From: Olivibacter sp. XZL3
Lineage (GTDB): Bacteria > Bacteroidota > Bacteroidia > Sphingobacteriales > Sphingobacteriaceae
DNA length: 64,000 nt
Assembly: GCF_004368405.1 (NCBI RefSeq)
Contig: NZ_SBJH01000041.1
Span: 1 to 64,000 of the forward strand
Direction of reading: 5' to 3'
In this document: positions 43,568-53,616 of the stretch, piece after piece
Numbering within the stretch: position 1 is the stretch's first letter
Layout: every line of letters starts with the position of its first letter
Translations under genes and position numbers: made by a program
The notes under the pieces: generated by a model
Seen by the model: only the letters and a program-made list of their open reading frames with translations
Told to the model about the DNA's origin: nothing
The model's database searches: none

Positions 43568-46375
43568 TCAGTCGATTAAATCGAATCCCCAGTCGATACC
43601 CTTTAACGTAGCGGGTACTCCACGCTCCAACCATACCGGTGCCGGCTTTTCTTTTAAGAAGTGGTCAAAGAACTGTTGTTCTCTGATTTGGATGTCTTTT
43701 CTGTTTTGCCTTTTTACCAAATTATGTTCTTCACCATTGTAATTGAGTAGCCATACGGGCTTACTGAGACGACGTAGCGCGGTAAACATTTCTATTCCCT
43801 GATACCACGGAACGGCTCCATCATTATCATTTGCCATAACCACTACAGGTGTTTTAACGGTCTTTAAATGAAAAAGCGGAGAATTTTCGATGTAAAGATC
43901 GTAACCTTCCCATAAATCCTTTCCTATGCGGCTTTGCGTCTTTTCGTATTGAAATTGTCGGTTAAGTCCGGTAGCCCATCGTATGCCACCATAGGCAGAG
44001 GTCATATTAACCACCGGTGCTCCGGCCCAAGCCGCTGCATACATATCCGTACGGGTAATCAAATGAGCTACCTGGTAGCCGCCCCAACTCTGTCCCTGTA
44101 TGCCGAGGTGTTTTTCATCCACCCATGCGAATTTGGCGAGCTCTTTTACCCCTGAATTGATGTATTCTTCTGCCGACTTGCCCGGGTGACCTATTTCATA
44201 GCTGATATCTGGAGCAAACACCAGATAACCATTGCTGACAAAGTAGCTTATATTAAGTCGGGAAGGCGTTGGTGCCGGTGCAATGTAGGTATTTAAGCCA
44301 TCGGACAGTTTCTCGTAAAAATACGTGATCATCGGATATTTCTTCGCTTCGCTAAAGTCCTCCGGCTTGTACAGGATGCCAGTCGCTTCATGTCCCGCTG
44401 GCGTCGTCCACTTTACAAGTTCAGCCGTACCCCAGTTGTATTGTTCTTGTTGGGGATTGATAGCACTTAACTTGGTTTCTCTTTTGAATTCGGAAGAGGT
44501 AACGTATAAGTTGGGCGATTCCTTATAGTTTTCTTTGGTATAGATGATCACATTCTTATCTATACTGGCGGAAACATTTTTATAAGCGTGAGCTGACATA
44601 ACGATTTCCTTTGGGTCCTTTTTGTTACGAGGGTTCGTTTCGAACCATCCGCCTTCTTTAGTAAGGTGGTTAAAGGCGCTTACTAAAATCGGTTTTTTGG
44701 TGTCAATGATAACCGCTTTATCGTGTTTCTTTCTTCCGGTTTTGGGGAGGATGTCTTCATATCTAAAGGTGATTTTAGTGCTTCTACCTGCTCCGTTTGT
44801 CAGTATGCGCCTGTCGTTACCTTTGGGGTCAAAGCTCCAAATATCATATTTGTCATAAATCAACACCTCTTTATCTTCCGGTGTCCAGCCGGCAATTCCG
44901 TAAGGCCGGGCGAAGGTAGGGGAATCATTGTCTTCATCGGAAAAACTGACCGGCAGATCGGTGTTCAGTGTTCTTAAAGCGCGCGCATTAACATCATAGG
45001 CATTCCACTGTTGGGTGGCCATATTGTACCATACAACAAATTTTCCGAGAGGAGACATAAAGGGTCGTGCATATACGTCAGATGCGATTTTCGTCTTGCT
45101 TCCGTCGGTTGTAGAAATTAAATAAAAATCCTGTTTTGTACTGCCTTCCCATTGTGCAGAAACCCGTTTCCCGGCATTCGTGCTGCCTAACGCATATTGG
45201 TTATCGGCGTCATCTGTCAATTCGATCTCTGGAATATCCAATGAGGCTAGTGGTATGACCGTAGCATTTCTTTTCGGATAAATCACACTCAGGTAGCTTT
45301 TAGTCAAATCTTTCTTCAAGTTTACGAGTTGTTGCGGTTGCAAATAGTCGTCTTTCCACGTCCAAATATCTACGTTAGCTACCTCAAAATCTACAATCGT
45401 TGTGTCTTTTATGCGAGGAATTGGTGCAATTCCAAAAAAGAGTTTTTCTCCGCTTTTACTGAAACGCAGTTTTCCGTCGCCACTCACGTTCCAATTGTTG
45501 GGCATACCAGTGCTGCTGACATTTGCAATAATATTAGCAGTATCTCTTTCGGGTGTATAATAGTAGAGGCTATAAGGTTTTTGAAGTGCCTTTTCCGGAC
45601 TCTTTTCTGCTGTAAAAGCCAACTGCGTACCGGTCTGATCAAACGTGATTTGACGATATGTTCCACGTCCCCGGCTGATTTGCTTAAGCTTTTTCTCTTG
45701 GATGGTGTATAAGAACAAACCGGCATTATCCGTTTGTACATCTTTCTTGCCTGTCCGAGCAAAAGCCAATACCCGAGCCGCGTTGTCAAAAGAGTAATCG
45801 CTTACATGTTCGAAAAGCTCTTCGGCTCCAGTCGCCAGGTTACGCAAGTGCAAGGTGCCGGATTCCCCGCCTTTTTTACCTTTAGTGTCTTTTTCAACAC
45901 TGTCGGCCTTTGCGGTTTCTTCTGTTAAGTAGGCGATGTATTCTGATGATTCGTCTGCTAATTTAAACGATTTTACACGAGGCGCCTTATAAATATTCTT
46001 GGTGAGCAGTGATATAATGGCCAACGAATCCTTCGGCATTTCGTTTTCCTTCTTCTTCTTGATCTTTGCAAGTCTGGTTTCAGCAAATGGCGGTTTAATC
46101 GTAACAATCGCATATTGCGAGTTATCGGTAAATAGACCGTTTTCGCCGCGGGGGACAGTCCAAATCGTTTCTCCCGACACTGTGCTGATGATCAGCTGCG
46201 CATCTCCTTCCTGCGGCGTAATGCTGTATAAAATGAATTGTCCATCAAGACTTCCTTTTGCAGATTTAATGCTCTGCCAGCCATCGTATACGCTGTGGTC
46301 TAATGGCTTCTTCTGTGCGAACAAGCACAGGCTGATTAAGTTAAAAATGATTATTGAATATATTCTATACACCAT
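43568..46375 (-). CDS. S9 family serine peptidase, secreted
   Basis: Prolyl-oligopeptidase family protein, 935 residues from the preferred start MVYRIYSIIIFNL. An upstream start at 46435 would put 20 residues ahead of the signal peptide. The N-terminus is a signal peptide ending in LFAQ. A beta-propeller-like middle region spans about 30-620. The alpha/beta-hydrolase domain is at the C-terminus, with the nucleophile Ser in LGIQGQSWGGYQ. The catalytic aspartate is in NDNDGAVPW, and the histidine is in NGEEHNL. A hairpin GGCTAAAT/ATTTAGCC (46391-46422) lies in its leader. The likely role is periplasmic peptide degradation. Confidence 0.92.
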   Translation of the reverse strand: MVYRIYSIIIFNLISLCLFAQKKPLDHSVYDGWQSIKSAKGSLDGQFILYSITPQEGDAQLIISTVSGETIWTVPRGENGLFTDNSQYAIVTIKPPFAETRLAKIKKKKENEMPKDSLAIISLLTKNIYKAPRVKSFKLADESSEYIAYLTEETAKADSVEKDTKGKKGGESGTLHLRNLATGAEELFEHVSDYSFDNAARVLAFARTGKKDVQTDNAGLFLYTIQEKKLKQISRGRGTYRQITFDQTGTQLAFTAEKSPEKALQKPYSLYYYTPERDTANIIANVSSTGMPNNWNVSGDGKLRFSKSGEKLFFGIAPIPRIKDTTIVDFEVANVDIWTWKDDYLQPQQLVNLKKDLTKSYLSVIYPKRNATVIPLASLDIPEIELTDDADNQYALGSTNAGKRVSAQWEGSTKQDFYLISTTDGSKTKIASDVYARPFMSPLGKFVVWYNMATQQWNAYDVNARALRTLNTDLPVSFSDEDNDSPTFARPYGIAGWTPEDKEVLIYDKYDIWSFDPKGNDRRILTNGAGRSTKITFRYEDILPKTGRKKHDKAVIIDTKKPILVSAFNHLTKEGGWFETNPRNKKDPKEIVMSAHAYKNVSASIDKNVIIYTKENYKESPNLYVTSSEFKRETKLSAINPQQEQYNWGTAELVKWTTPAGHEATGILYKPEDFSEAKKYPMITYFYEKLSDGLNTYIAPAPTPSRLNISYFVSNGYLVFAPDISYEIGHPGKSAEEYINSGVKELAKFAWVDEKHLGIQGQSWGGYQVAHLITRTDMYAAAWAGAPVVNMTSAYGGIRWATGLNRQFQYEKTQSRIGKDLWEGYDLYIENSPLFHLKTVKTPVVVMANDNDGAVPWYQGIEMFTALRRLSKPVWLLNYNGEEHNLVKRQNRKDIQIREQQFFDHFLKEKPAPVWLERGVPATLKGIDWGFDLID

Positions 46376-46610
46376 GTTGGATTGATTTGTGGCTAAATAT
46401 CCGAAAAATAAAAAATTTAGCCGATAAATCACCATTATTTTACAATGGTGGTATCCTTCTTTTCCGTGGTTATGCGCTTGTTGCTATGGATATCAGGTAT
46501 GCTGTACATTGTGGATGTCTAATCCTTGTCAAATTCCATTTGCATAGGTCGATATGCTTTATAAATTACTAGGGATTAACGATATTTGGTAAAATTTTAT
46601 TTGTAATACT

Positions 46611-46937
46611 ATGATAACTGTTACAGAGAAGGCGAAAGACAGAATCAACGAAATTCTTCAGGAAGAAAAGTATGACGCTTCCTATTTTGTGCGAGTTGCT
46701 GTAGAAAGCGGCGGTTGTTCAGGACTTACTTATAAGCTTGATTTTGATAACGAGGAACGGGCAGGGGATCAGTCCTTTGAAGATCAGGGAGTCAAAATTG
46801 TATTAGATATAAAGTCTTTTCTCTATTTAGCCGGCACCAAGCTGGATTACAGCGACGGCTTAACCGGAAAAGGATTTAACTTTATTAATCCGAACGCATC
46901 GCGTACTTGCGCTTGTGGCGAAAGTTTTTCCGTGTAA
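46611..46937 (+). CDS. Iron-sulfur cluster assembly accessory protein (HesB/IscA family)
   Basis: A-type carrier that takes part in Fe-S cluster assembly, 108 residues. The three conserved cysteines are C36 in ESGGCSGLTY and C100 plus C102 in TCACGESF. It is small and soluble, with no membrane segment. It is convergent with a cysteine desulfurase gene with only 27 bp between them; that enzyme supplies sulfur for clusters, which makes a functional link plausible. IscA, ErpA and SufA cannot be told apart from sequence alone. Confidence 0.92.
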   Translation: MITVTEKAKDRINEILQEEKYDASYFVRVAVESGGCSGLTYKLDFDNEERAGDQSFEDQGVKIVLDIKSFLYLAGTKLDYSDGLTGKGFNFINPNASRTCACGESFSV

Positions 46938-46964
46938 TCCATAACGGGCGGGCTATCGTTCGCT

Positions 46965-48161
46965 TTATAATAAACCGGATTCGTACATTTTCCAAACTGG
47001 GGAATCTTTTCTCAGTTTGGTAATGGCAGTGCGTAACAGATCGACCGCATAGTTTATTTGTTCTTTTGTCGTGGTTCTTCCCAAGCTGAAGCGAAGAGAG
47101 CTTTCAGCGTCTTCCTTGCTCAGTCCCATGGCGAGGAGCACATGGGAAGGGGCTCTGCTTCCGCTGGCGCAGGCAGCTCCGGCCGATAGGGCGAGCTGTG
47201 GCAGTTGTGTCATGATATCGGCACCTCTGATATACCGGAAGCACATATTTGAAACGTGCGGAAGCCGATTGCCTGAATTGCCGTTGACAAACGTTTCGGG
47301 CAATGTTAATAGAGAAGCTTCCAGGCAGTCGCGAAGTTGTTCCAACCTTTTCGATTCCTCGTTTTGGCTTTGGAAAGCCAGTTCTGCTGCTTCGCCTAAA
47401 CCCACTATGCCTGGAACATTTAAAGTGCCAGCACGTAAGTTATTCTCTTGCTTTCCACCTTGTATTAATGCGCCGACTTGGATAGGGGCCCGTCGACGTT
47501 TAATATACAAAGCGCCCACTCCTTTAGGCCCATAGATTTTATGTGCACTTAGAGCCAATAGATCAATACCGTCACTTTCTACGTTTACTGGGATTTTTCC
47601 CACGGCTTGCGTTGCATCACAAAAAAACAAAATGTTATGTTCCTTTGCGATCTTACTGATCTGCTTTATTGGATGGAGCACGCCGGTCTCGTTGTTTGCG
47701 AGCATGAGGCATATTAGGATCGTATCGGGCCTAATAGCCTGTTTGAGGTCGTCTAAGGATATTTCGCCGAGGTGATTAGTCGCTAATTTCGTTATATCGG
47801 CGCCCGCTCGGTTCAAGAAGTTACAGGTGTCTAAAACGGCTGGATGTTCGCTTGCGCAAGTAATAATATGCTTTCCTATGTGTTGATAGTGATAGAAAAC
47901 GCCTTTTAACGTTTGATTGATAGCTTCGGTAGCGCCAGAGGTGAACGTTATTTCTTTAGACGACGCATTAATAAGTTTGGCAACTTGACTTCGCGCTCGA
48001 TCAACAGCTTCTGCAGACTTCCGTCCAAGTTTATGATAGACGCTCGAAGCGTTTCCGTATAATTCGCTGAAATAAGGCAGCATCGATTGTAATACGCGAG
48101 GGTCGACCGGTGTGGTAGCACAGTGATCAAGATATATAAACTCGTGGCTCAAACTTGACAT
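46965..48161 (-). CDS. Cysteine desulfurase (NifS/IscS family)
   Basis: PLP enzyme that removes sulfur from cysteine as an enzyme persulfide for Fe-S cluster and thionucleoside synthesis. The start MSSLSHEFIYLDHCATTP gives 398 residues; a longer in-frame start at 48266 adds 35 residues outside the family. The PLP lysine is K208 in ALSAHKIYGPKG and the sulfur-accepting C331 is in SAGAACASGSRAP. The GATEAIN loop and LMLANNETG motif are present. It resembles the group-I (IscS/NifS) loop. It is convergent with the IscA-type gene. Confidence 0.94.
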   Translation of the reverse strand: MSSLSHEFIYLDHCATTPVDPRVLQSMLPYFSELYGNASSVYHKLGRKSAEAVDRARSQVAKLINASSKEITFTSGATEAINQTLKGVFYHYQHIGKHIITCASEHPAVLDTCNFLNRAGADITKLATNHLGEISLDDLKQAIRPDTILICLMLANNETGVLHPIKQISKIAKEHNILFFCDATQAVGKIPVNVESDGIDLLALSAHKIYGPKGVGALYIKRRRAPIQVGALIQGGKQENNLRAGTLNVPGIVGLGEAAELAFQSQNEESKRLEQLRDCLEASLLTLPETFVNGNSGNRLPHVSNMCFRYIRGADIMTQLPQLALSAGAACASGSRAPSHVLLAMGLSKEDAESSLRFSLGRTTTKEQINYAVDLLRTAITKLRKDSPVWKMYESGLL

Positions 48162-48399
48162 GGGATTTGGCAATTGAATATTCGTAAAACAAATTATACC
48201 AGCGCTTGTATTGATAGAACGCCTTTCATCAAACAAATGTCTGATGTTGGAATCGGAACCAAACAAAGGTAAGGAATTTGCGGGGTTTGATTATAAACGA
48301 ATTTTGCGTAGGTTTGCAGCGAATTTTGAGATCCGTTCATCAACGCCGGTGTTCTTCTTTTGAATCCTTATTCCTTTGGTAGTCAATCTGTATATAAAA

Positions 48400-51102
48400 A
48401 TGAATAGAAGATCTAAGTGTCTCGCATTTATTCTCTCCGTAATATCTACATTATTATCCTGTAGCGACAGTTTCAACAAAAGCGAAATTTTCGAATCCGA
48501 GGCCTTTACATTGTATGGAAACCGGGTTGTGCAAGGATCATTTGAAGCGAAAGCCATTTCGTCGAAAGAAGTTGTTAGCAACTATAAGAGTTCGTACCGA
48601 GATACACTGAGCCCCCGTATAAATTTTAAGTTTAGTATAAACGGGAAAGACAATGAACTGCCTTCTGGCGTTTATCACTCTGCAGTGGTTTTACCTGGAG
48701 AAACGGAAGATAAAGTCGTGTCGGTCAAATTTGGCACTCCATACAAGGACGAAACGAGCGTGCCTAAGCAAACATATCTGGCGTCTGGAGCGAAGATTAC
48801 CATTAGGCTCGATTTAAGGCATGTTTTAAAGGCCTTTGAAGAGGACGGATTTTATACGAATTTTAACGGTGTCAAATTCTACAAGGAGGACTTCGGTCGA
48901 GTTTACGTGGCCGGTAATACCGAGCCGCTCTTCTGGGATTTCGATAATCTGGTCAACCATCCGGAATTGGAGATGAAAGACCGAGACGGAGACGGTGTAT
49001 ATGAGATTACGTTAACATTGAACAAACCAAAGAAAACGCTGGATCGACCGGTGTGGAAATTAACGCAGGACATTAGTTCATTTCCCGCTTATTCCTCGCC
49101 GTATCCGTTAACTGATGCACTATATAACATGGCGATGGAAGAATTTGTGCAGAAAGTAAGCGAAGACGGCAGTAGTTTAAAGCTTGATAAAAGATGGCTT
49201 GCCGGCAACGCGGGCCACGTGAACTATAGCGTTATTTTGTCTATCGCAGCCTTTGCGCCAGAGCTTGCTAAAAGCGGTCTCATGCAGCTTGTTGACCAGG
49301 ATAGGTTGGTTCAAGCTAATGGAACGGGCGGTTCTTATCCCGTTTCTACGGATAGAGCTTTATGGGTGATTGCAGCATGGGAAGTTTATAAAGTAACCGG
49401 CGATGCCTTGTGGTTAAAAAAATGCTATGAAATAGCAAAAGAAGCCTTAGAAGAAGACCGTGTGCTTGCATTTGACGCCGATAAGGGCTTGATGCGAGGT
49501 GAATCGAGCTTTCTGAACCAGCGTGAGCAGACGTATCCAAAATGGATGCAAGCAGCTGATATTTACGAGTCTATGTCCACCAGTACCAATGCCATACACT
49601 ACGGTGCGTTGCGCCGTCTCTCATTAATGGCAGGCGTTTTAGCGAAGAGCGGAGAAGGGAAAAAATACGAAGTTTGGGCTGATAGTTTAAAGGCAAGTAT
49701 AAATAAACATCTTTGGCTTAAAGACAAATCATCCTATGCTCAATACCTGTACGGGCGGGTATATAAGCTGACTTCCGATCGCTCTGACGCTTTAGGGCAA
49801 GCGTTGGCTGTACTGTTTGAAGTTGCAGACGCAGAGCAGCAAAAGGCCGTCATAGCAAATATGCCGATTTTGCCTTTCGGAACCGCTTGTGTGTTTCCGC
49901 AAACAACCTATATTCCGACCTATCAAAACAATGCCATTTGGCCATTCGTACAAGCCTATGCTACAATAGCGGCCGCGAAAGTGCGTAACGAGCCATATGT
50001 GTTAGCAGGGTTGGCCGCTATTTATAGGTCGGCAGCCATGTATCTCACCAATAAAGCCAATTTTAGAGCGGATAATGGTAATTATGAACCAACATTAGCC
50101 AATGAAGACGAAGCGTTAAGTAGTTTAGCAGGCAATCTAGGCTTAGTTTATCAAGTTTTTTTCGGACTCCAATTTGAACCCGAGGGGCTTCGGCTAAACC
50201 CTTATGTTCCCAAGAGATTACGCGGAGAAAGAAAGCTAAGTGGTTTTAAATACCGGGATGCCATTCTTGATATCACGTTGAGCGGTTACGGTAATGCCAT
50301 AACGTCCGTTTCTCTTGATGGTAATGAATTAAAGGAGGCGTTTATTCCCGGGGATATTAAAGGTAAACATCAGTTAACGATTGTAATGGGCGATAATCAA
50401 ATGCCGAATGAAAAGATTTATAGGACCCACAATCGTTTCGCAATCGATATGCCTGCGTTAACCTATGACAATGGTAAATTGAAATGGCGTATTGTCGAAG
50501 GTGCCGCCAACTATCAGGTGCTTAAGAACGGCGAAATGCAAACATTGATAGATCGCAACGAAATCAATATAAGTCAAAATGAGTTCGCAGAATATCAGGT
50601 CATTGCGGTCGATTCTGCCGGGAATTCTTCTTTTGCAAGTGCTCCTTATACGGTGTATTCGCCCGGAGCCGAACAGCTTGTAGAAGCAGAAAATTTCGGG
50701 AAGTTATCGCGGCAGGAGGTGAAAGGGTATTCCGCCAAAGGCTTTGTTGATCTGTCGGTTTCGGCAAATGATTCATTGAGCATCGCTGTGACTATTCCTG
50801 ATACCGGACTCTATGTAATTGATTTCCGTTATGCCAATGGCAACGGATATGTGGGCACGGGAAATGGCTGTGCGGTGAGTTACTTGGAAAGCGAATCCCA
50901 AGGGTTAGGGGCAATTGTCTTTCCGCAAAGAGGTCAGGGCGAATGGTCGGATTGGGGATTTAGCAACAAAGTTGTTGCTAGATTTAATAAAGGAACGTAT
51001 CAATTAAAGTTGGTGAACCCTCCGATAAATGGTATAAATAGTAAGCGATTAAGTAAAAATAAGGCGCTGATTGACTATCTTAGAGTGATAAAAATAAAGT
51101 AG
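48400..51102 (+). CDS. Lipoprotein glycoside hydrolase (MGH1-like) with C-terminal CBM
   Basis: A 900-residue outer-membrane or periplasmic lipoprotein. The signal peptide has a lipobox-like LLSC with C21. A beta-sandwich region with Asp-rich DRDGDGVYEIT covers about 80-230. The central part, from about 230 to 640, has helical hairpins like six-hairpin glycosidases (MGH1-like, GH63/GH15 type): ALWVIAAWEVYKVTGDALWLKKCYE, DIYESMSTSTNAIHYGALRRLSLM and QNNAIWPFVQAYATIAAAK. A fibronectin-like stretch and a CBM35/CBM6-like end (EQLVEAENFGKLS near 757) follow. Acidic catalysts cannot be named safely. The gene ends five bases before the ClC start, so both may be coupled. The substrate is unknown. Confidence 0.75.
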   Translation: MNRRSKCLAFILSVISTLLSCSDSFNKSEIFESEAFTLYGNRVVQGSFEAKAISSKEVVSNYKSSYRDTLSPRINFKFSINGKDNELPSGVYHSAVVLPGETEDKVVSVKFGTPYKDETSVPKQTYLASGAKITIRLDLRHVLKAFEEDGFYTNFNGVKFYKEDFGRVYVAGNTEPLFWDFDNLVNHPELEMKDRDGDGVYEITLTLNKPKKTLDRPVWKLTQDISSFPAYSSPYPLTDALYNMAMEEFVQKVSEDGSSLKLDKRWLAGNAGHVNYSVILSIAAFAPELAKSGLMQLVDQDRLVQANGTGGSYPVSTDRALWVIAAWEVYKVTGDALWLKKCYEIAKEALEEDRVLAFDADKGLMRGESSFLNQREQTYPKWMQAADIYESMSTSTNAIHYGALRRLSLMAGVLAKSGEGKKYEVWADSLKASINKHLWLKDKSSYAQYLYGRVYKLTSDRSDALGQALAVLFEVADAEQQKAVIANMPILPFGTACVFPQTTYIPTYQNNAIWPFVQAYATIAAAKVRNEPYVLAGLAAIYRSAAMYLTNKANFRADNGNYEPTLANEDEALSSLAGNLGLVYQVFFGLQFEPEGLRLNPYVPKRLRGERKLSGFKYRDAILDITLSGYGNAITSVSLDGNELKEAFIPGDIKGKHQLTIVMGDNQMPNEKIYRTHNRFAIDMPALTYDNGKLKWRIVEGAANYQVLKNGEMQTLIDRNEINISQNEFAEYQVIAVDSAGNSSFASAPYTVYSPGAEQLVEAENFGKLSRQEVKGYSAKGFVDLSVSANDSLSIAVTIPDTGLYVIDFRYANGNGYVGTGNGCAVSYLESESQGLGAIVFPQRGQGEWSDWGFSNKVVARFNKGTYQLKLVNPPINGINSKRLSKNKALIDYLRVIKIK

Positions 51103-51106
51103 TATT

Positions 51107-52891
51107 TTGGAAACACGGAGCGGGATTATTTACAGAATCAATCAATGGCGCATTCGGAAAATTTCAAATCGAAACTTTCTGGTGATTTTGGCTGTAGTTG
51201 TTGGGCTAATTGGGGGCGTGGCCGCATCAGGACTAAAGGCGCTTACACACGGTATAGCCGCCTTTTTACAGAACGACGTACAGTCAGAATACAAATATTA
51301 CTTGTACCTATTCTTCCCGCTTATAGGGATCTTGCTAACGGTTATCTACGTCCGGCGTTTTATCCGAAAGGGAAAATTTGAACATGGGATTACGCCTATA
51401 TTATATGCCATCTCCAGAAAATCCAGCAGAATTGAAAATCATAACATATACTCTCAGATCATTACTTCAGCACTTACGGTCGGCTTTGGCGGTTCATCAG
51501 GGTTGGAAGCGCCAATCGCTTACAGTGGTTCAGCCATCGGTTCCAATGTAGCTCGGTTCTTCGGCCTTAATTATCGCGAGGTTACCATGTTGCTCGCTTG
51601 TGGTGCCGCAGCGGGTATTGCCGGCGCATTTAATAGCCCAGTTGCCGGAATGGTATTCGCTATTGAAATCCTGTTGCCTGAGTTTTCAATTCCAGCTTTT
51701 ATTCCGTTACTTATGGCCGCTGCCACGGCATCGGTCGTGTCGAGGGTATTATATAGTGAACCACTATTTTATTTAGTTTCTGACGAGTGGGTTTTACCCG
51801 CGTTATTTTTTTATTTGTTATTAGGCGGGCTTGTCGGCCTTTTTTCCGTTTATTTCACCAAAGTGGACGGTTGGGTGAAGGGTTGGTTTGCTGCTGTAAA
51901 AAATCCTTACCATAAAATTTGGCTCGGTGGTTTAAGTTTAGGGATATTAATATTTATTTTTCCTGCATTGTACGGGGAGGGCTATATTGCTATTCAACAG
52001 CTCCTCCTTGGGAAATCGAATTCGTTATTAGCTAACAGCGTATTCTCCGATTATAAACATGTAGGTTGGATGGTTGTGGTTTATAGCCTTGTGACCGTCT
52101 TTGCTAAGTCTTTTGCTACGCTGATTACGCTTAACAGTGGCGGAAATGGCGGAACGTTTGGCCCCAGTTTAGTGATGGGTGGACTCTTGGGCTTTGTCTT
52201 TGCACATGGTGTCAATCTTACGGGGCTGACCTATCTTACTGAAGCCAATTTTATCGTTGCTGGTATGGCTGCCGCATTAAGTGGTATTATGCACGCTCCC
52301 TTAACGGCCATATTTCTTATTGCCGAGATAACGGGTGGTTATACCTTGATGGTGCCCCTGATGATTGTTTCGGCCATTTCTTATTTCATTAATAGGGCAG
52401 CAGTAAAGTATTCTATTTATACAAAAAATTTAGCGGCGCATGGCGATTGGCTTTCGCATGAAGACAAAGATAAAACGGTATTGAGAATGATGAAATTGCG
52501 TTATGTCTTAGAAACTAATTTCACCGTGCTGCGTCCGGATGAAAAGCCTATAGACAGGCGATCAGATATTATTCATACCAAAAGAAATATTTTTCCTGTT
52601 GTTGATGGAGAGCGCAAACTATTAGGCGTAATCTACAGTGAGCGTTTATTTAGCATTCTCATGGGAGAGGAGGTTTCGGACAAAACAATGAAAGAATTGG
52701 CCCAAGCTCCCATCGATGTGGTTCGTATGAATGCAAATATGTACGACGTTATGCGAAAGATGGACCGCGAAGACATTTGGATTTTGCCGGTGCTTGACGA
52801 GAATGACCATTATATGGGTTTTGTTTCCAAATCTGCAATTTTCAATAAATACAGGGCGCTATTAGTAAGGCAAGGCGCTTACTTAGACTAG
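51107..52891 (+). CDS. ClC-family chloride channel/transporter with CBS domains
   Basis: A 594-residue membrane protein of the ClC family, moving chloride or fluoride ions, with about twelve membrane segments. The gating region is GSSGLEAPIAYSGSAIGS, in which E134 takes the gate position but the usual GREGP has become GLEAP. GNGGTFGPSLVMGGLLG matches the GxFxP anion-site motif. Two CBS-like domains occupy about 450-580. The start is TTG at 51107, five bases after the upstream stop; no ATG lies near the expected N-terminus. It is coupled to the glycoside hydrolase gene. Ion selectivity is not established. Confidence 0.85.
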   Translation: METRSGIIYRINQWRIRKISNRNFLVILAVVVGLIGGVAASGLKALTHGIAAFLQNDVQSEYKYYLYLFFPLIGILLTVIYVRRFIRKGKFEHGITPILYAISRKSSRIENHNIYSQIITSALTVGFGGSSGLEAPIAYSGSAIGSNVARFFGLNYREVTMLLACGAAAGIAGAFNSPVAGMVFAIEILLPEFSIPAFIPLLMAAATASVVSRVLYSEPLFYLVSDEWVLPALFFYLLLGGLVGLFSVYFTKVDGWVKGWFAAVKNPYHKIWLGGLSLGILIFIFPALYGEGYIAIQQLLLGKSNSLLANSVFSDYKHVGWMVVVYSLVTVFAKSFATLITLNSGGNGGTFGPSLVMGGLLGFVFAHGVNLTGLTYLTEANFIVAGMAAALSGIMHAPLTAIFLIAEITGGYTLMVPLMIVSAISYFINRAAVKYSIYTKNLAAHGDWLSHEDKDKTVLRMMKLRYVLETNFTVLRPDEKPIDRRSDIIHTKRNIFPVVDGERKLLGVIYSERLFSILMGEEVSDKTMKELAQAPIDVVRMNANMYDVMRKMDREDIWILPVLDENDHYMGFVSKSAIFNKYRALLVRQGAYLD

Positions 52892-52984
52892 CGTTTCTTT
52901 CGGCTATTAGCGGTTGTTTAACAAATATTAACCCGAATTGTCGTCCTAATAGTTTACATTTGTCACCAGCTAAGGAGATTTAAA

Positions 52985-53575
52985 ATGAATAGGCTGTTAT
53001 TGATGATGTTACTTCTGGTGTTTATGGCGTGTGGTGTTAACCAACAGGCCAAGCAGATAAAAGCACTGGAACAATGTAAATACGAGGTAAAAAGCGTAGA
53101 TAGCGTTTTTTTAGCAGGTACAGATGTTGTTCAATTGCTTCGCTCTGGAAATATTGATACACGAAGTATGGGAGGTGTGGCGATGGGCATGCTTCGAAAA
53201 GAAATACCGTTAAAGGGAATATTAAAGTTAAAGATAACCAACCCGACCACTAATCTTGCAGGGATCAACCAATTTCAATACCAACTTTTAATGAAGGACC
53301 GTACACTGGCCACAGGATTGGTGAATCAACAAATAAAGGTAAAACCCGGTGAAACAGCAGAGATACCTGTTTTAATTGACGCCAATGTTTATGGCTTGCT
53401 TTCGAATGGTTCTGTATTACAAGAACTTTCAGACTTTATTTCCGGGAAGAATCCAAACCAGGAAAGCGTGCTAACCATAAAATTGAAGCCAACAATCGCT
53501 ATTGGAAACAAAACAATAAATTATCCTGGATGGATCACCTTTGATCGGAAAGTTACCCGTAATTTGTTGCTGTAG
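52985..53575 (+). CDS. LEA14-like lipoprotein
   Basis: A 196-residue lipoprotein. The signal peptide has a lipobox FMAC with C17. The body (LKLKITNPTTNLAGINQFQYQLLMKDRTLATGLVNQQIKVKPGETAEIPVLI split into short strands) resembles the LEA14 water-stress domain fold, also seen in Bacteroidota proteins of unknown role. It has an unusually strong Shine-Dalgarno-like AAGGAG ten bases before the ATG, and TACATTTG at 52955-52962 as a -7-like box. It is followed by the AraC gene after 41 bp. Confidence 0.7.
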   Translation: MNRLLLMMLLLVFMACGVNQQAKQIKALEQCKYEVKSVDSVFLAGTDVVQLLRSGNIDTRSMGGVAMGMLRKEIPLKGILKLKITNPTTNLAGINQFQYQLLMKDRTLATGLVNQQIKVKPGETAEIPVLIDANVYGLLSNGSVLQELSDFISGKNPNQESVLTIKLKPTIAIGNKTINYPGWITFDRKVTRNLLL

Positions 53576-53616
53576 TTTTGAAGCTCGTGCGATAAAGCCC
53601 TTGTGCCTGTTGCCAT

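Noticed and set aside
45329-45712. 127-codon plus-strand ORF inside the S9 peptidase gene
   Set aside because: Antisense shadow of a long gene with intact catalytic motifs; no own signals.
47071-47535. 154-codon plus-strand ORF inside the cysteine desulfurase gene
   Set aside because: Antisense shadow; the desulfurase frame has all catalytic residues.
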